Assembly: GCA_947034885.2 (NCBI GenBank)
Contig: OX344757.2
Location: forward strand, 5,456,001 to 5,520,000
Reading direction: 5' to 3'
DNA: 64,000 nucleotides
Source of the DNA: Thuidium tamariscinum
Lineage: Eukaryota > Streptophyta > Bryopsida > Hypnales > Thuidiaceae
Numbering within the stretch: position 1 is the stretch's first letter; each line of letters opens with the position of its first letter. A program made the position numbers and the translations under genes. The notes below the pieces were generated by a model. That model saw only the letters and a program-made list of their open reading frames with translations. It searched no databases and was not told the origin of the DNA. Below are positions 22,251 to 33,596 of this stretch, piece by piece.

Positions 22251-22255
22251 ATGTA

Positions 22256-22691
22256 AGGTAGAACCACGTACACTGGATGACTTAAACAATTCTGGAACAA
22301 ATGAAGAGGAGTACAAGGCTATGCAAATTTTTCGCACATAGAAAGATAACATAGAAAATATGGGGATCACAAAATTTTCGTAATTTTTTTCCCAAAACTG
22401 AAATTACTAAGACTTTTGGAAGCCCAAAAGTGCATTGAACCAACAACCAATGTCTAAAGTCTTCCAATTCAGATCATAGCCAAGACTCCTTTCTTACTTG
22501 GTACTTTCTGCACTTTTTAAGACACATTGGGGCATGTGTCATGACCTCATTAGTCCCAACCTTGAAAATGGGGAAAAAAGTACATTCCCAACTTTGATTG
22601 CAAATCTTTTCTAAGCTTGGTTGGAAATAGACACATCCTATATCCTATAGGCTGCATATGGGTCCTTGATTGGGAATAGGTGGTTCTACCT
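22256..22691 (-). mobile_element. MITE family A, copy 4 (436 bp)
   Basis: AGGTAGAACCACGTA and GGTGGTTCTACCT ends with TA at 22254-22255 and 22692-22693. It keeps the CTTAAACAATTC site unoccupied (compare copy 6 at 58761). Confidence 0.85.
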
Positions 22692-22693
22692 TA

Positions 22694-23214
22694 TTGCTCC
22701 GTTCCATTGTTTCCAGTGTTGGTCCGGTCCGGGCTCCGTGATGCATAATAACATGGATCCCCGGCTGCAGGTGGGCTGGCAGGGTCATTGAGAAGTTCCG
22801 AGCTGGACTTTGGGCAAACTGCAAAGCCAGGATGGAACCCACTCAACACAGCCAGCCAGCGAGTCAACAAATCCCCGGGTCCGGGGTCCGGGGTCCGGGG
22901 GGTCCGGCCGACTAGGGCGGGCAAAAATGAATGCTTGGTCATCATTATTGGTTCATTGTCATTGAGGAGGAAGGAATGACAGTCAGTTGGTCAAGCAAAG
23001 TGAAGAGAAACTGAGATGATGGGAGGACGACGGAGCCCCAATTGATCTGGCTGCTGGGTTGGTCGGTCTTCCAGAATCATCCAGAGTGGTCTTCAGGAGG
23101 GCGGGAAGGGGTGTACGGTATCTTTCCTGTGTACTTTCCTAAATAATCTTTCCATATCAGCTTTGGTGGGGAAAAGAGAAGAGGAAACTAAGTTTATACA
23201 AAATAGGGAAATTA
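22694..23214. other. GC-rich single-copy segment
   Basis: An island of much higher GC than its surroundings, with GGTCCGGTCCGGG and a G-tract block at 22877-22902. Short overlapping frames on both strands are not recognisable proteins. It may be relict genic or promoter DNA. Confidence 0.45.
22877..22902 (+). other. Potential G-quadruplex motif
   Basis: Four G-runs of 3-6 separated by the three-base spacer TCC fit the G-quadruplex pattern on the plus strand. Structure formation is inferred. Confidence 0.6.
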
Positions 23215-23745
23215 GCATAACATTCAGTAGCCTTCCCGCACGTTGCCTTTTGTTCTCGGAGTTTTTCATCTACGGGTCTGTTAAGGCTTTCATTCGAAGT
23301 ACTCTTTTTTTATGAAGGGCAGAACTACCCACCCAACATATTAAATCGTAAAGGAGTTTGCATCAGTGGGGATCGTGTCAAACTGTGACGTCATACGAGG
23401 TTTGATGGGTACTATAAATACTATCATGTCCATGTTGTCAGTGAGCCTTTGAAACCAGTCCATCATCTTAAGTTAATCCCTACTGAATTAGAGTCAATGG
23501 AGTAAGTGTACTTGCCTTCTGACTCATCAATGAGTGCAACAGATTAATTTATCACAGTTTTTCAATTTCTGTACCTAAGTTTGGGTGCTCGGACTCCTAG
23601 CTAATGCCCTGCTCCTCAATTAGTAGTTACTGATGATCTGTGGAATATTTTACATCTTCTCATCCAAAGGATGGAATGATGTGGAATATTTTACATCATT
23701 TTGTTGACAGGGAAGCAGCATGCGGGAAGGCTACTGAATGTAATG
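23215..23745. mobile_element. Segment bounded by about 20-bp inverted repeats
   Basis: ACATTCAGTAGCCTTCCCGC near 23220 is mirrored by GCGGGAAGGCTACTGAATGT near 23721-23740. The interior is GC-balanced and not foldback, with promoter-like motifs. It may be a small transposon that captured genomic DNA; there is no second copy here and no clear target duplication. Confidence 0.5.
23386..23420 (+). promoter_or_regulatory. bZIP-type palindrome plus TATA motif
   Basis: TGACGTCA (23386-23393), a palindromic site for bZIP factors, lies 20 bases upstream of TATAAATA (23413-23420). Spacing and order look like a plant core promoter. No open frame of note follows, so any transcript would be short or non-coding. 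Confidence 0.4.
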
Positions 23746-23877
23746 AGGTTGCCTCAACAAGTAACTTAGGTTGTCTTAATTTACATCAAAAAAATTGTTT
23801 TGGAAGTCATTAACATCAACAAATATTTCTGAAATGTAGTTTCATTTGTACAATTGCAGGTTTACAAGTCTGAATTA

Positions 23878-24150
23878 GAGTGGATACACCCAAAAAGTGC
23901 AACTGACTTTAAAGCACCATCTATAGTTTGTGTACATTTACAAAATCAGTTGTGTATATTTTCAAAATTAGTTTTGTACCTATTTGGATAGACCACTTTC
24001 AGAAACAAACTTTGACCTTTAATAACTTTTGTATAGTATATCCAAATACAAAAGTATATAAGGGTACATGACTATATGAAAATTTGAACAACCTAAGAAT
24101 AATATCTAGACACAGTACCATTTTTTTGGCTTTGGGGGATGTATATACCT
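23878..24150. mobile_element. MITE family B, copy 2 (273 bp)
   Basis: Diverged copy of 17582-17854 with the same length. Left end GAGTGGATACACCC, right end GGGGGATGTATATACCT, TA on both sides (23876-23877, 24151-24152). It interrupts a repeat whose other copies are at 24288 and 25600. Confidence 0.75.
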
Positions 24151-24857
24151 TACAACCACACCTAATTCAAATGTAGTGTATTCTTGTATAGTAATTGAAA
24201 ATATATATTTATATATATATATATAGTGTTACATGTTGAGAACTTAGAATGGAGCAACCTAATTTCACTAGTTTGTGAATATAAAATAGTGAAATTAGAT
24301 TACCTTACATCAAGAGAATTACTTTACAAGTCATGAAAGTCAACAATTTTCTTTTAAAAAAATTTCCAATTGTACACATGGAAGTTTATGAGTCCCAATT
24401 ACAACTATACGTAATTCAAAAGTAGTGCATCTTTACACAATATTTAGTATAGGGCAACCTAATTTCACTTTCTTACATAGATAAGGAAAGTAGGCCCATT
24501 GTAGGAGAAGTGAGTGATGCCGTTGTAGGCAAAATTTTATAAGTAGTGTACATTTTTAGAACTTGAATGGACACCACCATTACAATTCTATCTACAATGG
24601 TTGACTTACTTTACTACTAGTAGAAGACATGAAGTTGTAAGTGTATAGTGTAGAAGGTCTTTTTGTTGAAATAGGTAGGCCTAAAAATTTTCATGGCCAA
24701 TCACAAGCCTTCATTTATCTTAGTGCACTTATCAAATATGCATTTTCTCAAAGAATCCTCTTTTACAAGGTTATCTTTTGTAGGCACTATAAGAAATCTT
24801 TTTTTTTTAATATTTCACTTTGGATGAGGGTGTTTTATAAAACATCAAGATATTAGA

Positions 24858-25058
24858 GTGTGTATGGCCCTAAAAGATAGACACCCATGGATGTTTGTGA
24901 AAAATGATGGCAAATTACTATTAAAAACAATTGAAGCTATCATGAATATTGATGTTTTATTTGACATGAACACAAATACAATGATGTTTTTTGAAATGCT
25001 TGAGAAAAACATAGTAAAGCGTTGTCAACAAGTAGACCCATTTGAATGTACACACTAG
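24858..25058 (+). other. Unidentified 66-codon open frame
   Basis: An internal frame of the inverted-arm element, containing DRHPWMFVKNDGKLL and IEAIMNIDVLFDMN, with codon use less A/T-monotonous than the surroundings. It runs 6 bases into the CACTA MITE at 25053; without that insertion it would end at almost the same point. I do not recognise a family. It could be a transposase remnant or chance. Confidence 0.25.
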
Positions 25059-25151
25059 AAGAAAAGCCTGAAAATCTGCGTTTGTTTCAACATAACTCAC
25101 TTGACGCATCATATTGAAACAAACACAGATTTTCAGGCTTTTCTTCTAGTG
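25053..25151. mobile_element. CACTA-type foldback MITE (99 bp)
   Basis: Near-perfect hairpin: CACTAGAAGAAAAGCCTGAA on the left and its mirror ending CTTCTAGTG on the right, with a loop of only about 20 bases. A 3-bp ACA duplication (25050-25052, 25152-25154) fits CACTA (EnSpm) elements. The near identity of the arms suggests a young insertion. Confidence 0.85.
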
Positions 25152-25844
25152 ACATAAGTTTCTAAAAGTTATTGTGCTTTGTGGTAAACTGCTAACCACT
25201 TGTGAAAAACATAGGAGATAAGCACATGCAGAGCATGCTTCACCAAAAAGAAATGGATGGATGGATGTACACCATAGATGAGAAGAAACACTCTTCGTAC
25301 AATTAGAGTGGTAGAAAGTTAAACAACCCATATAGGATATATAAAACAAAAATTATTTTCAAAATATTATTTTTGAAATAACATCCAAATATCGAGTAGT
25401 CAAGTTCTCATTTTCAAATTATCTCATGCTCTTTGACAATTCATGATGGATAATGGATTTCATTATCAAATATCAGCCTCTTGCTCCTTCATTCTTATCA
25501 AATGTTAGTGAAGTAATTCTTTTAGTTTGCCAAAAAAAATTCGTGATGATATTTAATAAATCTCTTATTCATTCAATCATTTATTTGTTTTTCATTGAAG
25601 GAGGTGATTAATTACACAAAATAGTGAAATTAGTTTGCTCTACATTAATTTCTTAACATTTGACATTATATAAATATTCTTAGTTATTATACAAGAATGT
25701 ATACATTACTTAGTATAAATATAATTAGGACTCATGATCCTCCATGAGGTAAAATGGAAATATTTTTTAGAAGTCTTTGTTGACTTTGATGACTTATAAA
25801 GCAACTTTCTTCATGTAAAGCAATCTAATTGTTAAGGCAATTAA

Positions 25845-26363
25845 CCCCTAAAGGTTTTTGACTTTGTTTTCACCAAAAATGCACCAAAACCACCACTTTC
25901 ACCACAAGTACAAAATAAAATAAAACAAACATTTTTTGACACATGTATTCCTAGGATCTTGTAGTAAGCTAGTTTAAGAGGACGTGAATTTTTTGCAAAA
26001 GTTCTCATCTTGTAGATTGGAAGATTTATTAGCATTTGAATTGACAAAATTCCTTTTGGGGGCCCTAATTCCAAGCATTCCATGTATATATAAATCTACA
26101 AAACCAATATCAAAATTTTATATCTCAAAAAAGTGATTTAAAAAAGAGTATTAGATTGTCGAGGTTACCTACTAAATACTAAAAATTATATATCATATTA
26201 TAAAGTTTTAACTATGTAGTCAAAAGTTATGAATTTTTTTGGACTATCAAGGTACTCCCTAAGAAAAGGTTGAGTGAAAATTTCAAAGAAAAAAAATTCA
26301 CTCTTAGCAAGTTGCTCAAAATTTCTACGTTGCCAAAAAAAACGCAATTTGATCGTCTAGAGG
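25845..26363 (+). mobile_element. TTAA-flanked element D, short copy (519 bp)
   Basis: TTAA at 25841-25844 is followed by CCCCTAAAGG, and the right end CTAGAGG is followed by TTAA at 26364-26367. The interior matches 5847-6775. The termini agree with the C, E and G families (CCCCTNA), supporting a common piggyBac-like origin. Confidence 0.65.
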
Positions 26364-26367
26364 TTAA

Positions 26368-26745
26368 CCTAATTCAACTATTTAGTATACTTGATAAGAT
26401 CTGTGTACATTGCATTTGAGACACAAGTATGAAAAGGGTCATGATAATTTCTAAGACTCTTTTTAAGGTGACATCGAAAGCAAGGTCATCGGTTACTTTC
26501 CAACATTTTGCAGTGCATTTTCCTAAGTGGGGTCCCATGTTTCCAATGTTTTTACTGCATGTCTGCAATGGCCGGTTCTAATGTAGTGTTATTATTCCGG
26601 GTAAGGTATGTGTAAGTCCTTGTTTACTTTAGTTATGGGAGTATCTTAATCTCAAATTAGTATCATTCCACCAGCAGTCTGTCATCATAAATCTGTCCAA
26701 AACTGAATTAAGGGAGAAACACCCATTTCCGTCCCTGGACCTATT
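26368..26745. other. Spacer, no gene recognised
   Basis: Partly GC-balanced sequence without a repeat partner or coding signal. Confidence 0.35.
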
Positions 26746-27575
26746 CTTGGACCCTAAGTACCACTAAATCTGTCCATAAACATTCATTAAAGCGTCCGAC
26801 AAATGTTTAATTCTAAATTGCTAACGCAGTTGTAAGACACATGTATAGTTTTCATTCACTCACAACTGATTTCAGCAGGTGTTCAGTTAAAGGTACACCT
26901 ATAGGATGGTTCCAGTGGTCTAGGGAGCCAACACTTTGAAAATTTATAAAAATTACATATTAATTCCGATTTTATTTTATTTTTTTAATATTCATGATTT
27001 TCACTCGCTAATACTGGAAAAATATCGGTTTTAGAAAACGCTGCCTCCAACTATGCTGAATTCCTTATTTGGACATTTTTGGGTGTTTCCACTGTAACCC
27101 CATACATAGTGATTCCAAAACTGGCTAAATTTCGCTCATTTTCTACTTAATTTTTTCATGCCTTTTATATAAATTTTAGAAAATCTTCCAAAAATGAACA
27201 TTTGGCTAAAAACCCTGAATCTGTTCTAAGATCACTGCCCACGCATTAAGACTCATCTTCAAAATTGATGATTTCAGAAAAATCATCATAACCCCTAAAT
27301 ACCGAAGGTCTTTTTTGAGCTTCTAGGAATTTGCTCCACTTTGAACAAGAAGCCAACATTTTGATATGTTTTATCAATTCTTTTTTATCCATATAATGGA
27401 AACACCCAAAACTCTCCGAATGAGGAAAGTTTTGTTGATGATCAAAGTTGGAGGCAATTTTTTCTAAAAATAATATTTTTTTAGTATTAGCAAGTGAAAA
27501 TCATGAATATTCAACAAAAAAAGATTTACTATAGTCTAGGAATGGTTTTGGATGAGTCTAGGGTCCAATGCAATG
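26746..27575. mobile_element. Foldback element, about 830 bp
   Basis: Inner arms 26985-27095 and 27402-27515 pair strongly (TTCATGATTTTCACTCGCTA; TTTGGGTGTTTCCA). Outer ends share a TTGGACCCTA motif at about 26747 and its mirror near 27559. Outer limits are approximate. Confidence 0.6.
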
Positions 27576-27589
27576 TGTAGTTGCGGTGA

Positions 27590-29490
27590 TAAATGGTGAT
27601 ATGTTCAAACTAGACATGTTAGAGATCACTTACCAGTACCAAACAAATTCACAAGAAATATTACTTATGGATTGAAAGATTATAATGTTTGATCATGAGG
27701 GTGATAAAATTGCAAAAGTGAATTGAAGTCTTTCCATCCTCTTTTCATAAGTCAAATCTAAAAAGGTCGTCACTCAAAGAATTTGAGGTTAAAGGGCCTA
27801 ATATGCATAATCCCAATCAATTCATGGCTTCTCAAAATCTACACTATAATTTTTCAAAATGAATTTCTAATGTGTTTTTTTCTCCAAATTCTAATGTATT
27901 TGAGGCTCATTTTCAAGAGCCCTCAACACTACACAAAGTCAAGAGTGCAATGGTCACCATTGCATAAAATCTTGAATAGAAAATCATAATCAATCATTTC
28001 AAGATCATTTTTTTCATGCTTAAACTTGACTAAAAAAAAGTTTTTAAAGATATAAACTAGTAAAAATAGCAACTTGGCAAGATTATACATTGTATTTAAC
28101 TTCAAAGTTTTCAAACACCAAATTTTGGTGCCTCGCACATTTAAGGGTTAAAGTAGTATTTGAAAGAATATTTTAGAATTGAGATGCAAATAAATTTGTA
28201 GAGTTTGAGTTTTAGATTTTATTCATATAGTTAGATATGCCAATGCTATGACCAATATTTTCCTATAAATTTGAAAGGAAAAAATTCAAAATTCCTTCAA
28301 AATTTAATCACAAGCAAAATATTGTCATTTTTTGAGAAAAATTTGTTGGAATTGATTTGAAATGAGGATTTCTTCACATGGTAATTTTTTAGAATTTTTG
28401 TATTCTTTGATTCTATAATGTCATTTTTGCTATTTGAGGTTTGAATTAGAGTCAAATGGAATATTGGCTTAGTCAACCATATGATAAACTTTCACATTTG
28501 TAAGTTTTTTTTTAAGTATTCTAGTATTACCAAATCTAGACTTTGGATAGGACAACAACTTCATAAAGTTTGTTTAAAAATTAGGATGACTTTCATCCAA
28601 GCTATAATGAGAAAAAAATCTTGTTTTCAATATGTGCATTGTCGAAAAATTGGACATCAGTGTGCTCTAAAGTCAACCCTGGACTGCCGCCAATGCCATT
28701 TTGTGGCATTTAGATGACAACCCATGGTCATAAGAAGTTAATAATAGTTTTTTTGTCTACTTCTTTTTAAATGATCTTCCATATTGAGTTACAAAGAATA
28801 TCCAATTGAGTTTTTTAGTTTAACTAATGTTTGTTTTCATGTAATTAAGAAGTAAATTAAAAAAACAGATGACAAAATTTGCAATCTCACTGTATTGTGA
28901 GAAATTGAGTGAATCTAAAATTTCTCCTTGAAAATGACGTTTTTTGAGTTTTAGCCCAACTAACAAAATGAAGGTCATCTACAATAGTTTCTACTCCAAT
29001 TGAATTTTTGGAAAAATTCATAATAATGAATATTTTATCGCAGTTTGAACTTTGGTTGTATTTTCAATGTCAATAATATTCTAATTTTAGAAAGACATGA
29101 AAATTTTCTATTTGATATGATTTTTTCTTCACTTTTTTTTCATAAAATTTCTATATAAATCAATTTTCCTAAAAAAAGATCTAAAATTTATCGAGAAGTA
29201 CAAAAAACATGTAGTTTCATCCCTAAAAAATAAATATAAAATTTTTCATACATATTCAGTTCCAAAATGGTAACAAATTGATAGATGGGAAATGAGCTTG
29301 AAACCAGTGGTCATAGGTCCGTCCTTTTAAGGGTTCAGTGATCTTGCAAGTAAGTCTATGTTATATTATATGAGAATTTCTATTTATGAGTTTGACAAGG
29401 TATTGTCCAATTGTACCAATCTTGTAAAGTAAGTGTCTTTGTGGGCTGCCAGTAATTTAGAGCACTTCACATAATAAGCTAAACTTAAGT
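27590..29490. repeat. AT-rich region holding a diverged relative of element F
   Basis: Segment 28150-28680 matches 29556-30300: GAATATTTTAGAATTGAGAT, TAGAGTTTGAGTTT, GGATGACTTTCATCCAAG, TGGACATCAGTGTG. No boundaries or target duplication could be set for this copy. The rest has no recognised gene. Confidence 0.5.
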
Positions 29491-29498
29491 TAAGTTAA

Positions 29499-30304
29499 CC
29501 CCTAGGTGTTGAGACTCATTTGCTGAATTGACAATTTTGGAAAAATCATCATAAAGTACTATTTGGAAGAATATTTTAGAATTGAGATGCAAATAAAAGT
29601 TGTAGAGTTTGAGTTTCAGATACTATTTAAATAGTTAGATTCACCAATGTTATCACCAATATTTTTCTATAAATTTTGAAATGGAAAACTCAAAATTCCT
29701 TCTTAATTCAATTATAAGCAAAATATAGTTGTTTTTTTGAGTAAATTTTGTTGGAATAGATTTGAAATGAGATTTTCTTGACATCGTGATTTTTTGGGAT
29801 TTATGTGGTCTTTGATTCTATGACTATATTTTTGCAATTCTAAGTTTGAACTATAATCAGTCACTTGGCAAACTTCCACATTTGTAATTTAGAAAAATCT
29901 ATACTCCACAGTTGCTAGTATGTGAGCATAAAAGTGTGAGCCTATAAGCCTAGAATTCTATACACCTATAGTATAGGTGTCTATATTATAGATTCCTCAA
30001 TGGTTATAGTGTATTTATGTTCTAAACATCTATATTATAGGTGTTTATATTATAAACATCTTCAATGAGTGTAGGATACTTACTTATACTTAGGCTCAAT
30101 GCTCATAGGCTTACACTTCTATGCTCACATACTAGTGTCGTTTATCTATACTCTGGTAACACCAAATTCAATCTTTAGATAGGATAACAACTTCATAAAG
30201 TTTGTCTTAAAAGTAGGATGACTTTCATCCAAGATGTAATGAGAAAGAAATCTAAATTTCAATTTGTACATTGTCCAAAAAATGGACATCAGTGTGTTCC
30301 AAGG
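29499..30304 (+). mobile_element. TTAA-flanked element F
   Basis: TTAA at 29495-29498 followed by CCCCTAGGTGTTGAG; right end AACACACTGATG-type mirror closing with CCAAGG before TTAA at 30305-30308. The right TTAA overlaps the TA duplication of MITE A copy 5. The interior is shared with 28150-28680 and interrupted by a MULE-like MITE. Terminal inverted similarity is weak, so the piggyBac-like label is tentative. Confidence 0.45.
29907..30143. mobile_element. MULE-like MITE family I, copy 2 (237 bp)
   Basis: Inverted ends around CTAGTATGTGAGCATA are flanked by a perfect 10-bp direct repeat ATCTATACTC (29897-29906 and 30144-30153). The related sequence near 28525-28545 has no insertion. A target duplication of 9-11 bp is typical of Mutator-like elements. 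Confidence 0.75.
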
Positions 30305-30307
30305 TTA

Positions 30308-32055
30308 AGATAGAACTACATACACTAGCAATTCTAGAATAGATCATGAGAAGTATGACACAATGCAAATTTATCCCATGTAGAAAGATATGAAATATAT
30401 AGATTGCAAATTTTTGAGAATTTTATTGACATTACTATGATTTTTGGAAGCCAAAAAGTCATCCAAATCTATAAGCAATGTCTTAACCTCTTCTAATTCC
30501 AATCATTCAAGAGACTACTTTCCTAATTGATACTTCCACCACTCTTTATGTCACTTTGGGATATGAGCCATGACCTTGTTAGTTCCGTAGGACCTTAAAC
30601 CTTGATCCTAGGATCCAGCCAATCACACGATTGTGCTGAGCAACAACTCCGCACGACAATGTTTGTGTAAAACGGCAATGTTACAGGACATCAATCTTGT
30701 TGAAATTAAAGACGACGACGACCACCACCACCACCACCATCTTGCGCAGGGCAATGGATTAGTTGTTTTTAGGTTCTTTTTGAAGCTATGAACTAATTTA
30801 TATATCCCACATTGTTTGTCTTACCTCCTACCACCCCATGAGTATATATAGAGTTGTCTTTTCAATACAAAACACAAATCACATAACACAAAATACAAAT
30901 CACAAAAAAGTTGAAATAATTATTTTCAGTTCTACTACAACATTTGAGGAACAATTTAGACAACATATTTCAAAGTTCATGTAGGATGTATAAAGTTCCA
31001 TCGATTCATCTCCTCACAATGTACTTCATGGCAATTTTATTATTCTACAAGTCCTATATAGAATGAACACTTTATATGTTTTGAATGATCAAAATTTCAT
31101 TTAGAAGAGGCCTACTAGTTACATATCATTCATCAATTTTGCAATATATATGTTGTCTAAATTGTTCCTCAAATGTTATTATGGATTTTTTTTATTAAAA
31201 TGGTGGTATTCCATATGCCATTTTTCAAACTGTGCGGTCTAAACTAAAAACTGACATCTTAAATAGGTATAGATTATCAAACATCTAGGACTCTAATAGA
31301 TCTCAAGAAATCTATGACGCATATAATATCCAAACTACGTGGTCTAAAACATCCTAAACATGTATAGATTTCAGACATCTAGGATATGTATAGATTTTTA
31401 AAATCTATAACCAACTTAGATTTTAGATTGTTCGATTTGAATTGTAAAAAATGTCAATATAATGGAATTTTTCCATTTTTATAAAATTCACCATTGTTGT
31501 AGTAGAAATCAAAATAATTATTTCAACTTTTTTGTGATTTGTGTTATTTATTTTGTAATTTGTATTTTGTGTTATGTGATTTGTGTTTTGCATTGAAAAG
31601 ACAACTCTAAATATACTCATGGGATGGTAGGAGGTAAGACAAACAACATGGAATATATAAATTAGTTCATAGTTTCAAGAAAGAACTTAAAAATGGCTAA
31701 TTTGCTGCCCTACACAAGATGATAGTAGTGGTGGTCGTCTTTAATTTCAACAAGGTCGATGTCCACCAACAATGATGTTTTACCACTACGTCTTATACAA
31801 ACATTGTTGTGCGGAGTTGTTGTTCACCACAATTACGAGATTAGCCAAGTCTCATGATTGATGGTAGATCCCACATTCGGCCATGTGGATTGGGCCTACT
31901 TACAATTGCAAGATTTAATGTCCTACATTAATTCCAACCTTGAAAATGAAGAAAAACTAGAGCATTAAATGGAAATCTCTTGTAGTCTTGGCTAAAAATA
32001 GCTGCATTCCATATCTTGGATATGGGTCTTTGGTTGGGAATAGGAAGTTCTACCT
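30308..32055 (-). mobile_element. MITE family A, copy 5, split by an LTR-like fossil
   Basis: Left part 30308-30586 and right part 31928-32055 align with copies 2 and 4. Ends AGATAGAACTACATA and AAGTTCTACCT, TA on both sides. The interruption is the inverted LTR-like element at 30587-31927. Confidence 0.8.
30587..31927. mobile_element. Inverted LTR-like fossil
   Basis: Two arms of about 350-450 bp in opposite orientation: outer ends GTAGGACCTTAAACC and its mirror ending GTCCTACA. Each arm has an LTR-style TATA region (GAGTATATATAGAG on the left) and a CCCACATT block. The flanks TTAGTTCC and TTAATTCC resemble an old 8-bp duplication in MITE A. LTR retrotransposons normally carry direct, not inverted, LTRs, so this is an inverted derivative or a foldback element that captured LTR sequence. 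No coding region; an old, broken remnant. A (GAC)n(CAC)n run lies at about 30711-30740. Confidence 0.6.
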
Positions 32056-32057
32056 TA

Positions 32058-32812
32058 ATCCTAATTGAATGGCTCCCTCTGTCATAAGGTGGACAAGGTG
32101 CTTCCAAGTTAGAAATTTATGATAGACTTTCACCATTTGGTGATATTTTGACTGGTGAGAAGGTGGTACTTTGAAGAATTTAACCCCTTTAGGATGTCAA
32201 GACTATGCATGGGCCTAAGTTTTTAGTATTTCACATTTTTGTATTGGTTCCATTATGTATTAGGCAAAATATGAAATAATAAACACCTTGTCAAAGCTAT
32301 GGACAAAATTGTGAGATTAATAATAAAATAAAAAGAATGAAAGGGATAGAAATTAAGTCTAGGTAGAAAACATATTATGCATATTTACTATGAATACATG
32401 AATTTTTTATCCATACTTCAATGAGGTAGAGCATTCTATGTACATACCTCAATTCCATTTATGTTTTTTACCCCCAACAAACTATTTTTCATACCCTAAA
32501 TTTAGATTGAATAGAGAAGTTGTAACATATCCACATCATATTTTGGTAGCCGACTATCTAAACGGATTGACTTTGATAAGCATTGCATAGATGGGTTGTG
32601 CTAAGGTCACCACCCAACAATGTTTACTTTGTGCAATGGACACTTCTTGACCAGTTTGTTAAATATATTTTTCACGGCATTGATTTTCTGATATAGAATT
32701 GAATTCATTGCTAAGATAAATTGTTACCTCTAGGGCATGTAAAACATGATTTTTTCATTAGATTTTCATAGACTACTTGATCATATTATAATGTTTGATT
32801 TTGGGTGTTGCG
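32058..32812. other. No recognisable gene
   Basis: AT-rich. A lone TTAACCCCTTTAGG at about 32170 resembles the termini of the TTAA elements, but no matching right end was found. Confidence 0.4.
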
Positions 32813-32813
32813 T

Positions 32814-33530
32814 GGTGATTGCAAGAAACACTTGTATTATTTGTTGTGTTTTGCACTAGTATTCATGATTTAGTTTGGAGTACTTTAAAATTAGGAATTT
32901 ATTTTTAATTTAAAAATATGACCAATGTATGTACCTTTAAAATGAAGGTAACCACTGAAAGAAAATTTGTTAAGGAAATATTTAAGTAGGACTAGAATTG
33001 TGAAAAATTTCAAGAAAATAGATACTTCAACATTTTAATTTATGAAAAATAGGAAAAAGTTAAAATAAATAAAATAAAAATTGGAAATTTTCAACAACTT
33101 TATCAAAATGATCATTAAAAAAAACCCCACCAAAATCATTTTTTATATGTTTCAAAATGCAAGCAAAAAGAGGCTCATTGTGTAAATTTTTATGCAACAT
33201 TTAATTGGCTATTTTTGAAAATCCTTTAAACACTAGCTAAAAATTACTACAAGACCAACTCCAAATTTTAGCTCTAAATTTGTTTCAATGGATACCACTT
33301 TGTTCAAAAACCTCCAAAAATATTAAGTGACATAATATTAGGGAAATTATTAAATAGTAAGAAAATTTTGGAAAATTCCAAAAACCCTAAACATGTACAA
33401 TAGGCATAAGTATCTTTTCAATAAACTTTGAGTCATTTGGAGACCAAATGCAAAATTTATGGACTAAAAACTAAGTAGCATACAACGTGTGATAGAAAAT
33501 AGTATATGACAAGTGTTTCTTACAATGACC
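32814..33530 (+). mobile_element. TIR element family N, copy 3 (717 bp)
   Basis: Best-preserved outer end of the family: GGTGATTGCAAGAAACACTT on the left and AAGTGTTTCTTACAATGACC on the right. The interior is more diverged than between copies 1 and 2. Confidence 0.7.
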
Positions 33531-33596
33531 CAATGATACTTCTCTTGCATCTTAGTCTAGATCTTAGTGGACAAAAAATGCCCCCCTTGGGTAGTG

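Larger units (their letters stand above)
24288..25828. mobile_element. Transposon candidate with about 200-bp inverted arms
   Basis: The left arm (about 24288-24495) and right arm (about 25600-25828) are diverged inverted copies sharing ATTAGATT-CTTTACAT, AAGTCAT, AAAGTCAACAA and CTAATTTCACT blocks. A further direct copy of the arm lies at 23750-24260, split by MITE B. Long inverted arms around a small open frame would suit a decayed Mutator-like element. No target duplication could be identified. Confidence 0.45.

Noticed and set aside
28481-28717. 78-codon frame in an element F relative
   Set aside because: The homologous stretch at 29880-30300 does not keep the frame open, so there is no sign of coding constraint.
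32170-32190. Another TTAA element starting TTAACCCCTTTAGG
   Set aside because: No matching GGGG-TTAA terminus was found downstream, so only one end can be shown.
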